Assembly: GCA_020846635.1 (NCBI GenBank)
Contig: JADLDO010000049.1
Location: 1-64,000, forward strand
Source of the DNA: Caldilineaceae bacterium
GTDB taxonomy: Bacteria; Chloroflexota; Anaerolineae; Caldilineales; Caldilineaceae
DNA: 64,000 bases
Reading direction: 5' to 3'
In this document: positions 24,863 to 36,956 of the stretch, in pieces
Layout of the letters: the number at the start of each line of letters is the position of its first letter
Position numbering within the stretch: position 1 is the first letter of the stretch
Translations under genes and position numbers: made by a program
The notes under the pieces: generated by a model
Told to the model about the DNA's origin: nothing
What the model saw: the letters and a program-made list of their open reading frames with translations, nothing else
Database searches by the model: none

Positions 24863-26155
24863 ATGCCCTTACCTGCTTCTTCAACGGCGTCCCATTCAGC
24901 TTTGCCCGGCCCCGATACGGTGACGCGTGTCGTCTTGGACAACGGGCTGATCGTTCTCGTGCGCGAAAATCATGCCGCGCCCGTGACCGTCATCGATGGC
25001 TATCTGCCAACGGGAGCGATCCACGACCCGGCAGAAAAAAGCGGATTGGCGAGCTTTGTCGCCAACATGCTCAATCGCGGCAGCGCCCATTATGAGTTCG
25101 ATACCTTCAACGCGATTATCGAGGGTGTGGGCGCAAGCATGGCCGCGGGGGCCAGTGACCACAACACAAGCTTTGGGACGACGAGCCTCAGCGAAGACTT
25201 TCCCACCATGCTTCAGGTCTTGGCAGACATCCTGCGCCGACCGACCTTCCCGCAGCCCCAGCTACAGCGGCTGCGCAGCCAAAAGCTGGTACAAATCCAG
25301 GAGCGCGACGAAGACACCCAGGAAGTGGCAGCCATGCGCTTTTATGAGATGATCTACCCGGATCATCCCTATGGTCGCCCCAGCACAGGCTACGCCAACA
25401 CGGTTACTGCTATCGAGCGCGCCGACCTGGAAGGCTTCCACGCGGCTCACTATAGCCCACAAGGCGCGATTCTCACAGTGGTGGGTGATGTCAAAACCAG
25501 CGCGGCCATTGACCTCATTCAACAACACTTGGGCGACTGGCAGGGCCCATCACCCGACCAGAATGTGCTGCCGATCCCCACGCTTGACGGGATACAACGG
25601 CAAACCAGCCTCATCTCTGGTAAAATCCAGGCTGACATCTTCCTGGGCTACCCGGCAGTCTCCCGCCACCATCCCGATTATTTTGCTGTGCGTGTTGCCA
25701 ACACCATCCTGGGGCGTTTTGGCATGATGGGACGATTGGGCGAAAAGGTGCGTGAAGAACAGGGATTGGCTTACTATGTCTACAGCAGCCAGGAAGCGGG
25801 TCCAAAAACGGGCCTGTGGTATGCCGCCGCGGGTGTGAATCCGGCCAATATCGAGCAAGCCGTTCATTCTATTCAAGAGGAATTTGCCCGCTTGGCTTCC
25901 GAGCGTGTCACGGATGAGGAGTTGGCCGATACTCAGGCTTATCTCACGGGCACGCTGCCGCTGCAATTGGAGACGAATGACGGTGTCGCCTCTACGCTGC
26001 TCAACATGGAATGGAACGGCCTGGGGCTGGATTATCTTCACCGCTACAACGACCTGATCTTTGGTGTTACGGCTGATGATGTGCTGCGCGCGGCCCAAAG
26101 CTATCTGCGCCCGGATGCCTACGGGCTTTCTGTGGCAAGCCCAACCCTAGCGTAG
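24863..26155 (+). CDS. M16 peptidase-like partner without zinc site
   Basis: A 430-residue M16B homologue starting at ATG 24863; the frame extends upstream into the neighbour without a site. At the place of HxxEH it has SFVANML (GLASFVANMLNRG), so the zinc ligands are lost. The second half keeps the glycine-rich and substrate-binding region (GRFGMMGRLGEKVREEQGLAYYVYSS, with the conserved R and Y). This is the pattern of the non-catalytic subunit of heterodimeric M16B peptidases, as in the alpha subunit of mitochondrial processing peptidase. It follows the catalytic gene directly and would complete its chamber. Confidence 0.9.
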   Translation: MPLPASSTASHSALPGPDTVTRVVLDNGLIVLVRENHAAPVTVIDGYLPTGAIHDPAEKSGLASFVANMLNRGSAHYEFDTFNAIIEGVGASMAAGASDHNTSFGTTSLSEDFPTMLQVLADILRRPTFPQPQLQRLRSQKLVQIQERDEDTQEVAAMRFYEMIYPDHPYGRPSTGYANTVTAIERADLEGFHAAHYSPQGAILTVVGDVKTSAAIDLIQQHLGDWQGPSPDQNVLPIPTLDGIQRQTSLISGKIQADIFLGYPAVSRHHPDYFAVRVANTILGRFGMMGRLGEKVREEQGLAYYVYSSQEAGPKTGLWYAAAGVNPANIEQAVHSIQEEFARLASERVTDEELADTQAYLTGTLPLQLETNDGVASTLLNMEWNGLGLDYLHRYNDLIFGVTADDVLRAAQSYLRPDAYGLSVASPTLA

Positions 26156-26175
26156 CCAAAGCAGATCATCCTCCC

Positions 26176-26589
26176 ATGCTCTACTCAGGCGTAGACCTCG
26201 TCGAAATTGCCCGAATCTGGGCCGCCATTGTACGTCACAAAGAACGCTTCCTCACGCGCGTTTTTACTGAAATTGAAATCGCACAATGCCATGAGCGCGC
26301 GGAGTCGCTGGCGGCGCGCTTTGCCGCCAAAGAAGCCACGGCAAAGGCACTCGGTACAGGCATCTGGCGGCATAATATCGCTTGGACCAGTATCGAAGTC
26401 GTGCGCCTGGAGCATGGCGCGCCCATCCTGCACCTCCACGACGCCGCCTTACTGCGCGCCCAGCTACTGGGCTGGTCCACCTGGACGGTAAGCCTCTCCC
26501 ACGACCGTGACCGCGCCATCGCCTTCGTCGTGGCCCTTAGCGACCCAACGATCTCCCGCCCCGAAAGCGCGTCACTCCTTCAAAGCTAA
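26176..26589 (+). CDS. acpS: Holo-[acyl-carrier-protein] synthase
   Basis: A 137-residue enzyme that moves the phosphopantetheine arm from CoA to acyl carrier protein. It has GVDLVEI with D7 near the start, RFAAKEATAKALGTG with E53 (magnesium ligands), a central strand, and the ending WTVSLSHDRDRAIAFVV typical of AcpS. The length fits. It follows the peptidase pair after 20 bases and overlaps the convergent homocysteine methyltransferase gene by 18 bases at its end. Confidence 0.93.
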   Translation: MLYSGVDLVEIARIWAAIVRHKERFLTRVFTEIEIAQCHERAESLAARFAAKEATAKALGTGIWRHNIAWTSIEVVRLEHGAPILHLHDAALLRAQLLGWSTWTVSLSHDRDRAIAFVVALSDPTISRPESASLLQS

Positions 26590-27480
26590 ATGCCCATCAA
26601 GCGCCTCACGCATTGCCGCAACATGCGCCGGCGTCGTCCCACAGCAGCCGCCTACGATGCGCACCCCCAATTTCAAATAGGGCGGCACATAACCGGCAAA
26701 CTCGTTTGGGCCAATTGGATACTGGAGCCGATCCCCCACCCGCTCCGGCAGACCGGCATTGGACATCGCGCTAAACATGCCATCCGGGGCTGCCCTCTGC
26801 ATCTCCCGCAACGCCGCCATCACCTGCGCCGGGCCGGTTGAACAGTTGACCCCCACCACATCCACGCCCGATGCCAAAAGGCGCGTCGTCACCCGCGCGG
26901 CATCCTGCCCTGCCAGCGTCCGCCCATCAGCGCCGTAGCTCATCGAAGCCACCAGCGGCAAATTGCACAACTCCTTTGCTGCCTGCACCGCAACCTCCAG
27001 CTCGACCAGGTCGCTAAACGTCTCAAAGAGCAGCAAATCGGTACCCGCCTCCGCAAGTAGACCAATCTGCTCTCGATAGGCATCCACGACCACCCTTTGT
27101 TGCAATGGATCAGCCCACTCCACGCGCCTCCCTACCGGCCCCACATTGCCCGCGACATAGACCTTGTGCTCGAAAGCGCGCGCGGCCCTCTCGCGCACAT
27201 CCAGCGCCAAGCGCATCGCCGCGGCATTCAATTCAGCCACCCGATTCTCCAGCCCATAGTGCGCCAGCCGCAGCCGGTTGGCCCCAAAGGTGTGTGACGT
27301 GATCAGATCAGCCCCGGCATTGGCATAGGCGAGGTGAATCTCCATCACCCACTCCGGGCGGTCGATCACCAACTGTTCCAAACAGTGCCCAACCGCCACA
27401 CCCCGCGCATAGAGCATCGTGCCCATTGCACCATCAGCCAAGAGCGGCTGTGTACGTAGTTGCCGCATAAACGAATTCAT
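26572..27480 (-). CDS. Homocysteine S-methyltransferase family protein
   Basis: A barrel enzyme of about 302 residues from ATG 27480 (the frame is open to 27558). LLADGAMGTMLYARG opens the barrel; the zinc ligands are the Cys in VVGVNCSTGP and the two Cys in IVGGCCGTTPAHV. It transfers a methyl group to homocysteine; the donor (S-methylmethionine, betaine or methyltetrahydrofolate) cannot be told. It corresponds to the N-terminal module of MetH but carries no folate or cobalamin domains. It is transcribed alone on the minus strand. Confidence 0.88.
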   Translation of the reverse strand: MNSFMRQLRTQPLLADGAMGTMLYARGVAVGHCLEQLVIDRPEWVMEIHLAYANAGADLITSHTFGANRLRLAHYGLENRVAELNAAAMRLALDVRERAARAFEHKVYVAGNVGPVGRRVEWADPLQQRVVVDAYREQIGLLAEAGTDLLLFETFSDLVELEVAVQAAKELCNLPLVASMSYGADGRTLAGQDAARVTTRLLASGVDVVGVNCSTGPAQVMAALREMQRAAPDGMFSAMSNAGLPERVGDRLQYPIGPNEFAGYVPPYLKLGVRIVGGCCGTTPAHVAAMREALDGHLALKE

Positions 27481-27617
27481 TGGCTTCCCATCCATCCAAA
27501 AGTGACACAGGTAGGCGGCTTTATACCATATTATGGAATTCTGCGGTAAAATCGTCATCTGCCCAGCATGGGCGAATTTGTGATCCAGTACACTTGTAGA
27601 AAGCCAGTTTCTCGCCT

Positions 27618-28823
27618 ATGAGCGATTCGCTTGCTGTCCTATCGTCTGAGCCGGTGGATGCCGATATAGCCGCCCGTGTGCGGCGCGTGGTGGGCAGTGA
27701 CCTAACCATTGAGTCGATTGAGGTGCCGCGCGATATTCGCCAGGGAATTTTGGTGCTGCGCGGCCGGCTGACAGTCCCCAGCCATGCCGCCTTTCGGCGC
27801 TGGCTTGCAGAGCTTCGCCCCCTGGGCTATACGCCCATGTTGCGCCCTGAGCCGGAGGCTGGGCATGAAGCCGTTGCGCTCTACATTATTGCAGGCGTAC
27901 CCAGACAAGCGCGCTCACGCCCCTGGATCAACCTCGTGCTCTTTCTACTCACGGTCATCAGCACGCTCTTTGTTGGTTCTCTCTATGGGGGTGACCTCAA
28001 CGGGGTATCGCAGATCAGTGATCTCTTTTTACCACAGAACCTCATCCGCGGCTGGCCCTTTTCATTCACGCTGCTGGGCATTTTGGTTGCCCATGAATTC
28101 GGCCATTATTTCGCCGCACGCTATCACAAGGTCGCCGTAACGCTACCCTTCTTTATCCCGCTGCCTATCGGTTTTGGCACATTGGGAGCGTTTATCCAGC
28201 TCAAGGAACCCGTACCCGACCGCCGCAAGCTCTTTGACATCGGTGTAGCCGGCCCATTGGCTGGATTAATCTTGGCGATCCCCCTGCTCTTTCTCGGCCT
28301 CTCGACCAGCCCCGTTGACATACCGCCGGTGGGGGCCAATGTCCAGCTTGAGGGCAACAGCATCCTCTACTATTTTGCCAAGATTGCCGTCTTTGGCAAG
28401 GCGCTGCCCAACCCCATCACAGGTGAAGATGTCTTTATGAATCAAGTCACCTTTGCCGCCTGGATCGGGCTGCTGGTCACGGCATTGAACTTGCTGCCGG
28501 TCGGCCAACTCGACGGCGGGCATACCGTCTACGCGCTCTTTGGTCGCTCCGCCCGCTATGCCAACTGGGCAACGCTGGTTGTGATGGCCTTCCTTGCCAT
28601 TGCCGGTCTGGAACCCGTACAGGCAATTTGGCCTGTACTGCGCAATTTTGGTTTCACCGGCTGGTGGCTGTGGCTGGGGATGATCGTCTTTGTGCTGGGT
28701 CCCCACCATCCCCCCGCGCTCGATGACGTAACACAGTTGGATGCGCGGCGGCGGCTGGTTGGCTATCTGGTCATCGCAGTTTTTATCCTGACCTTTGTGC
28801 CGACGCCCTTCCGAATCTTATAG
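27618..28823 (+). CDS. Site-2-type (M50) membrane metalloprotease
   Basis: A 401-residue membrane protein. The first 100 residues are soluble; the rest forms about seven membrane helices with the zinc motif H159-E160-F-G-H163 in [16 protein letters not shown] and the third ligand in [18 protein letters not shown] (Asp near residue 298). [16 protein letters not shown] follows the first motif as in the FtsH-independent EGY1-like M50 group. No PDZ domain is present. Such enzymes cut substrates within the membrane; the target here is unknown. Confidence 0.9.
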   Translation: MSDSLAVLSSEPVDADIAARVRRVVGSDLTIESIEVPRDIRQGILVLRGRLTVPSHAAFRRWLAELRPLGYTPMLRPEPEAGHEAVALYIIAGVPRQARSRPWINLVLFLLTVISTLFVGSLYGGDLNGVSQISDLFLPQNLIRGWPFSFTLLGILVAHEFGHYFAARYHKVAVTLPFFIPLPIGFGTLGAFIQLKEPVPDRRKLFDIGVAGPLAGLILAIPLLFLGLSTSPVDIPPVGANVQLEGNSILYYFAKIAVFGKALPNPITGEDVFMNQVTFAAWIGLLVTALNLLPVGQLDGGHTVYALFGRSARYANWATLVVMAFLAIAGLEPVQAIWPVLRNFGFTGWWLWLGMIVFVLGPHHPPALDDVTQLDARRRLVGYLVIAVFILTFVPTPFRIL

Positions 28824-28826
28824 CAG

Positions 28827-28861
28827 TGATCAACCTGATCCTGATCAACGCATTGATCAAC
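28827..28861 (+). repeat. Three short direct repeats upstream of glyQS
   Basis: TGATCAAC occurs at 28827-28834, 28842-28849 and 28854-28861, spaced 15 and 12 bases, each containing the palindrome TGATCA. They lie 83 to 117 bases before the synthetase start, where a regulator could bind, but no promoter was identified. Confidence 0.35.
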
Positions 28862-28943
28862 ATTGATTTATTTCTCCTCTCCCGGTCGTTGAGACGCCGC
28901 GAGGACTCATACACAATCGAATGAACAGGCGAAAGAAAACGTT

Positions 28944-31970
<3,027 letters not shown>

Positions 31971-32051
31971 CTCTAGATGAATGGCTGGAATTGTTTGTCG
32001 CTCATACAATCAGGTTCAGATATGGCAGTTATTTCCTCTACATGAACGCCA

Positions 32052-32084
32052 CGAGGCCCGAAGACGTTTTGCTTTCGGGCCTCG
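32052..32084 (+). terminator. Terminator after glyQS
   Basis: An 11-bp perfect stem (CGAGGCCCGAA with TTCGGGCCTCG) is followed by GTCTATCTT. It lies between glyQS and the dehydrogenase gene. Confidence 0.7.
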
Positions 32085-32115
32085 GTCTATCTTCCCTCTA
32101 GAACGAGGACCCTAC

Positions 32116-33204
32116 ATGTCAAAATGGAGTCACCTGAACGATTTCAAGATTGTCCGTCTCAACGCCGAACTCATGCCGGTCAACCGTTTTGAGGCGGCGA
32201 TGTACCGCCACTATGGCATCAGCCCGCTCCTGATCGAAGCCACGACCCCCGACGAGATCATTCCTGTTGTCGAGGATTGTGATGCCCTCTTCGCCATTTC
32301 CGTCTCACTCCCGGAAGAAGTGGTCAACTGCCTCAAACAGTGCAAAGTCATCTCGCGCTTGGGAAATGGCACGGATAAGATCGCCGTGGAACGAGCGAAG
32401 GAACGGGGCATCCTTGTCACCAATGTGCCCTATTTCTGCGTGCCGGAGATGGCTGACCATGCGATGGGCATGATTCTCGCGCTGCATCGCCGTTTCGCCC
32501 AGATGCAGCAATACCTGCGTCAGGCGGATTTTCTGACCGCGCGCGATGTATCGCTTCAGATCCGGCGTCTCTCCACCCAAACGCTTGGCATTGTCGGCTT
32601 TGGCGCGAGTGGACAGGCGCTTGCACGCCGCGCCAAAGCCTGTGGCATGCGCGTGCTAGCAACGCGAAGGCGCATGGAGGTTGTCAAAGAAGCGGAAGAA
32701 ATCGGCGTCGAGTTGGTAGACCTGGATACCGTCTTGCGCGAGTCGGACTATGTCTCGCTCAACCTGCCGCTGACCAAGAACACCTACAAGCTGATTGATG
32801 AAGCCGCGCTGTACAAGATGAAACCAGGCGCCTGTCTCATCAACACAGCGCGCGGTGCCGTGGTAGACGAGCAGGCGCTCGCCCGTGTCCTGCGCGCCGG
32901 GCACTTGGCGGGCGCAGGCATCGACACCTTTGACGAGATCAACGTCTTTACCGACGACCGCACTCCACCCCACCATCCCCTGCTCGAACTGGATAATGTC
33001 ATTCTCACCCCCCATGTTTCCGGTCTGGCAGTGGAAGCACAGGCCGAAGTTGCCGTGGTGGGCGTCGAAAATGTCGTCACCGTGTTGAGTGGCTACTGGC
33101 CTCAGCCGGATCAAGTGGTCAACGCAGGCGTTGTGCCGCGCTTCCCCCTCAAGCCCTACGACCCAGCACTGCTCGATCCGGTCGATATTGGCTTGCAGCG
33201 ATAA
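32116..33204 (+). CDS. D-isomer-specific 2-hydroxyacid dehydrogenase
   Basis: A 362-residue NAD-dependent dehydrogenase starting at ATG 32116 (the frame is open upstream through the terminator). It has the Rossmann motif GIVGFGASGQALARRA, the substrate-binding Arg in INTARGAVVDEQAL, and the catalytic His in LTPHVSGLA. The arrangement VPEMADHAMGMILALHRR places it in the CtBP-like branch. The natural substrate is unknown; phosphoglycerate, glycerate or other 2-keto acids are possible. It is followed by a RidA-type gene, which may deal with reactive enamines from the same pathway. Confidence 0.88.
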   Translation: MSKWSHLNDFKIVRLNAELMPVNRFEAAMYRHYGISPLLIEATTPDEIIPVVEDCDALFAISVSLPEEVVNCLKQCKVISRLGNGTDKIAVERAKERGILVTNVPYFCVPEMADHAMGMILALHRRFAQMQQYLRQADFLTARDVSLQIRRLSTQTLGIVGFGASGQALARRAKACGMRVLATRRRMEVVKEAEEIGVELVDLDTVLRESDYVSLNLPLTKNTYKLIDEAALYKMKPGACLINTARGAVVDEQALARVLRAGHLAGAGIDTFDEINVFTDDRTPPHHPLLELDNVILTPHVSGLAVEAQAEVAVVGVENVVTVLSGYWPQPDQVVNAGVVPRFPLKPYDPALLDPVDIGLQR

Positions 33205-33267
33205 CCAGTGTACCCAACCAACACGTTTATCAAACCAGCTTTAGAAAAACAAGGATTCATACAGACC

Positions 33268-33630
33268 ATGAGCAAAGTACAAAGTCCCGAACCCTTCTAC
33301 AGCATGGCTCGCCGCGCAGGGGATACCCTCTATCTCTCCGGCTTTGGCCCAGTGGAAAATGGCGTGGTCGTCGGCGCAAATATCGCCGAACAGACACGCC
33401 ACACAATGGATCAGATCAAGCGCACCCTCGAAAGTGAAGGCGCATCATTCGCCAATGTCATGCGCGTCAACGTCTTTCTACTCGACATGGCCGATCGTGA
33501 CGGCTTCAATGCCACCTACATGGAATACTTCGAAGGCGGCCCCATGCCCACCCGGCGTCTGATCGGCGCGGGCGACATGTTTAAGGGCATCTTGGTAGAG
33601 ATCGACTGTGTGGCCTACCTGGGGGAGTAA
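33268..33630 (+). CDS. RidA (YjgF/YER057c/UK114) family protein
   Basis: A 120-residue protein from ATG 33268 (a GTG at 33208 is possible in frame). It has the family pattern GDTLYLSGFGPVENG, the central TLESEGASFANVMRVNVFLLDM, and the ending PTRRLIGAGDMFKGILVEIDCVAYL. RidA proteins are trimers that hydrolyse reactive enamine/imine intermediates from PLP enzymes. The conserved Arg and Glu near the end are present, so it may be catalytic. It lies 63 bases behind the dehydrogenase gene and is followed by a terminator. Confidence 0.87.
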   Translation: MSKVQSPEPFYSMARRAGDTLYLSGFGPVENGVVVGANIAEQTRHTMDQIKRTLESEGASFANVMRVNVFLLDMADRDGFNATYMEYFEGGPMPTRRLIGAGDMFKGILVEIDCVAYLGE

Positions 33631-33655
33631 GTACGGTCGATAGTCTAGCGCTTCA

Positions 33656-33682
33656 GGCCCGGCAGCAAATTGCTGCTGGGCC
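33656..33682 (+). terminator. Terminator after the RidA gene
   Basis: A 13-bp stem with one G-U pair (GGCCCGGCAGCAA with TTGCTGCTGGGCC) and almost no loop is followed by ATTTCATT. It separates this unit from the molybdenum hydroxylase operon. Confidence 0.7.
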
Positions 33683-33904
33683 ATTTCATTGCTTCTACCC
33701 CTTCACACACCCCAGATATATCCTCAGACACATCTCCAACTGGATGGGAGATCGCTTCCAAAGATCTCATCTAGTCAATGCGTTAATCCTCAACAAGTAG
33801 GACAGTGTTCCCGCGCATCGCTTGGTTGCCACAGCGCTAGAGGTCACAGCGCACCCTATATGCAAGATTTCAAAATCCAACTGTATTAGACTGAGAGGTA
33901 CTGT

Positions 33905-34519
33905 ATGCTCTCCCCTACCTCCCCGGATCACGCGGCTAGCCCAAACACGGCAGAGCCACAGTTGATTACATTGACGGTCAATGGTGTTGAACAGACGCTC
34001 GCCGTAGAGCCACGCCGCACTTTGCTCGATGCTATACGCCACGACCTGCACCTGACCGGCACAAAAAAGGTGTGCGATATGGGCGACTGTGGCGCATGTA
34101 CTGTACTGGTTGACGGTCGTGCCATGTATGCCTGCCTGCTGCTGGCAGTCGATTGCCAAGATCGAACGATTACCACCATCGAAGGCTTGATCACCCAAAG
34201 TTCAACTAATGGACACCCGGACGACAGGAATTCAAGCCAAGAAAATCTAGGCCAAGAAGAAGTGTTGGACCCGATTCAACAGGCCTTCATCGAAGCCGAT
34301 GCCTTCCAGTGTGGTTTTTGTACATCAGGCCAGATCATGAGCCTCAAGGCGCTCTTGGACAGCACACCCGCACCGAGCGATGAACAGATCCTGCGCGCTG
34401 TAACGGGTAATCTCTGTCGCTGTGGAGCCTATCTCAACATTCTCAAGGCAGGACGACTCGCTGCCAATCGCCAGTCGCTCCAGAATGGCTCAGCCGCAGG
34501 TACACTTGCGATCCAATAG
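33905..34519 (+). CDS. Molybdenum hydroxylase, [2Fe-2S] subunit
   Basis: A 204-residue subunit of a xanthine dehydrogenase-family enzyme. The N-terminal plant-ferredoxin-like cluster uses CDMGDCGACTVLVDG plus a later Cys (YACLL); the C-terminal helical cluster uses CGFCTSGQ and CRCGAY. A polar insert of about 25 residues lies between the two domains. It passes electrons from the Mo centre to FAD. There is no Tat signal, so the complex is cytoplasmic. A GAGAGG site precedes the ATG. First of three genes (Fe-S, Mo, FAD). Confidence 0.93.
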   Translation: MLSPTSPDHAASPNTAEPQLITLTVNGVEQTLAVEPRRTLLDAIRHDLHLTGTKKVCDMGDCGACTVLVDGRAMYACLLLAVDCQDRTITTIEGLITQSSTNGHPDDRNSSQENLGQEEVLDPIQQAFIEADAFQCGFCTSGQIMSLKALLDSTPAPSDEQILRAVTGNLCRCGAYLNILKAGRLAANRQSLQNGSAAGTLAIQ

Positions 34520-34565
34520 CGCTACCCAGCAGCAGATAAGCGAACCACCTTACAGGAGCAGAAGC

Positions 34566-36956
34566 ATGCCCATCCAGCACATTGCCACCTTGCGTGATGG
34601 CTCAAGTGAAGACGACAAGTTGAAAGTAGTCGAGTCACGCGGCCTGCCCGCTTGGGAAGCCGACGCCAAATTCAGCGTCATTGGGCAGCGCCAGACACGC
34701 ATCGAAGGCGCAGAAAAAGTCACTGGCCGCGCCCAATATTCTTATGACATACAATTGCCCGGACAACTCTATGCCCGCGTGCTGCGCAGCCCCTATCCCC
34801 ACGCCCGCATCACCAGCATAGACGCCAGCCAAGCCGAGGCGCTACACGGGGTTCACGCAGTGCTGACCCTGGCGAATAGCCCCGATATCGAGTGGTATGA
34901 AGAAAAGTGCAAGCTTTTCGACGCCACGGTGCGTCTTGTGGGAGACGAGGTGGCAGCCGTCGCAGCCGAGTCTGAGGAGATTGCGGATGACGCGCTGCGT
35001 TTGATCCAAGTCACCTATGAACCACTGCCCTTTGTCATCAACATGGAAGACGCGCTGCGTCCGGGCGCGCCCCTTGTCCACCCGGACAATGAATATGGCA
35101 ACATGACAGACGAGCCAAAGCGGTATGAGCGGGGCGACGTTGACGCAGGTTTGCGCGAGGCGGATGTCGTCATCGACCAGACCTATTTCACCGAAACAGC
35201 ACTGCACAACTCCCTGGAGCCGCATGGCTGCACAGCCCACTGGCATGGCAACCAGCTAACACTCTGGGAATCTACCCAGGGCATCTTTGAAGTGCGTGAA
35301 CAGGTTGCCGAGAAACTCGGGCTGCCCGAACATCATGTGCGTGTTATCAAGTATCATATGGGCGGCGGCTTTGGCGCAAAACAAGTCCCCTGGAAACAGG
35401 CGGTGATCGCCGCGCTGCTCTCCAAGCGATCAGGGCGTCCGGTGCAGTTGATGTTGGATCGCGAGGCAGAGAACCTAGCCGCCGGCAATCGCAACGCCAC
35501 GATTCAGCGCGTGCGCTTGGGCGCAAAACGGGATGGCACATTGACCGCAATCGTCACGGAGAACAAGCAAGCGGTGGGTGCTTATCGTGTCGGCGGTGAA
35601 GGCAGCAATGTCAGCGGCCCCTATGAGCGGCTCTATCGCTGCCCCAATGTACGCACCGAGCAGATGGGCGTCTATATCAACGCCGGGCCAAGCGTGGCCT
35701 TTCGCGCGCCGGGCTTTGTCGAAGGAGCCTTTGCGCTCGAATCGGCGATGGATGAATTGGCCCGCGCCCTAGAGATGGACCCCCTCCAATTGCGCCTGCA
35801 AAATTACACCGAGAAAGATCAAAAGAAGGGCATGCCCTACAGTTCGCCAACTGGACTGCGCGCCTGTTACGAACAAGCCGCCGCCGAGTTTGGCTGGGAC
35901 GCAGCGCGCCAGTCACGCCAGCAATCCTCTGGGCAATCCAGCACAAAGCGCCGCGGCATCGGCTTTGCAGCACATGATTGGGGCGGTGCGGGGCATCCCC
36001 CTGGCTATGCCTGGATCAAGCTCAACGGCGATGGTACAGCGGACGTTGTTACCGGCACACAGGACATTGGTACAGGAACGCGCACCGGCTTGACCCAAAT
36101 TGCTGCCGAAGAACTGGGAATGCCCATCTCCCAGATCACGCTGCATCTGGGAGACACCGCCCAGGGGCCCTATTCACCCACCAGTGCCGGCAGTGCCACC
36201 CAAGCCACCATCGGCCCTGCCATTCGCGAAGCCGCCGCCAATGTACGCCAACAGCTACTCGATGCAGCAGCACTGGTCTTAGAGGAGCCAGTCGAGCGGC
36301 TTATCGTGCGCGAAGGCAAAGTTCTCGTCAAGGATGAACCGGAACAGAGCGTCACCATTGCCGAAATCACCGGGCGCATGGCCCCCCACATGATCCAGGG
36401 ACACGGTGCGCGCGAGGCGAACCCCAAGGATAAATCGGTACGCACCTTTGGCGCACACTGCGTGGAAGTCGAGGTGGACATCGAAACGGGCGAAATCACC
36501 GTTCTGCGCCTGGTTGCGTCCCATGATTGCGGTCGCATCATCAACCCAACTATGGTCGACAGCCAAGTAATCGGCGCAGTCACCCAGGGCATCGGCTATG
36601 CCCTTATCGAGGAACGGATCGTCGATCGAGAACGCGGAATGGTTCTCAACGCCAACTTAGAAGAATATAAAGTGCCGACCGTAGCCGATATTCCTGAGAT
36701 CATTCATGCCCAGGTCAATCTTCCCGACCTGGCGGCGAACTCTACAGGAGCCAAAGGCATCGGTGAGCCCCCGCTGATTCCAACCGCGCCGGCCATTGCC
36801 AACGCCGTATACGACGCGGTCGGCGTGCGCTTGCGCCACTCACCGCTCACGCGGTCGCGGCTGCTGGCAGCGTTGGCCGAACGAATGGCCCAAGACCAGA
36901 CAGATAGGCACTCGACAAATGAGAATCCAGCAAATCGACAGGGAGGGCCAGCATGA
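34566..36956 (+). CDS. Molybdenum hydroxylase, Mo-cofactor subunit
   Basis: A 796-residue large subunit from ATG 34566, which has a CAGGAG site; the frame overlaps the upstream gene but begins sensibly here. It has the family start (RIEGAEKVTGRAQYSYD), GGGFGAKQ in the Mo-binding part, and the catalytic Glu in KGIGEPPLIPTAPAIANAV near the C-terminus. It hydroxylates a purine, aldehyde or aromatic substrate using molybdopterin; the substrate cannot be read. It overlaps the FAD gene by 4 bases (ATGA). Confidence 0.93.
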   Translation: MPIQHIATLRDGSSEDDKLKVVESRGLPAWEADAKFSVIGQRQTRIEGAEKVTGRAQYSYDIQLPGQLYARVLRSPYPHARITSIDASQAEALHGVHAVLTLANSPDIEWYEEKCKLFDATVRLVGDEVAAVAAESEEIADDALRLIQVTYEPLPFVINMEDALRPGAPLVHPDNEYGNMTDEPKRYERGDVDAGLREADVVIDQTYFTETALHNSLEPHGCTAHWHGNQLTLWESTQGIFEVREQVAEKLGLPEHHVRVIKYHMGGGFGAKQVPWKQAVIAALLSKRSGRPVQLMLDREAENLAAGNRNATIQRVRLGAKRDGTLTAIVTENKQAVGAYRVGGEGSNVSGPYERLYRCPNVRTEQMGVYINAGPSVAFRAPGFVEGAFALESAMDELARALEMDPLQLRLQNYTEKDQKKGMPYSSPTGLRACYEQAAAEFGWDAARQSRQQSSGQSSTKRRGIGFAAHDWGGAGHPPGYAWIKLNGDGTADVVTGTQDIGTGTRTGLTQIAAEELGMPISQITLHLGDTAQGPYSPTSAGSATQATIGPAIREAAANVRQQLLDAAALVLEEPVERLIVREGKVLVKDEPEQSVTIAEITGRMAPHMIQGHGAREANPKDKSVRTFGAHCVEVEVDIETGEITVLRLVASHDCGRIINPTMVDSQVIGAVTQGIGYALIEERIVDRERGMVLNANLEEYKVPTVADIPEIIHAQVNLPDLAANSTGAKGIGEPPLIPTAPAIANAVYDAVGVRLRHSPLTRSRLLAALAERMAQDQTDRHSTNENPANRQGGPA

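Noticed and set aside
28824-28943. T-box riboswitch upstream of glyQS
   Set aside because: No T-box core sequence and too little room between the genes.
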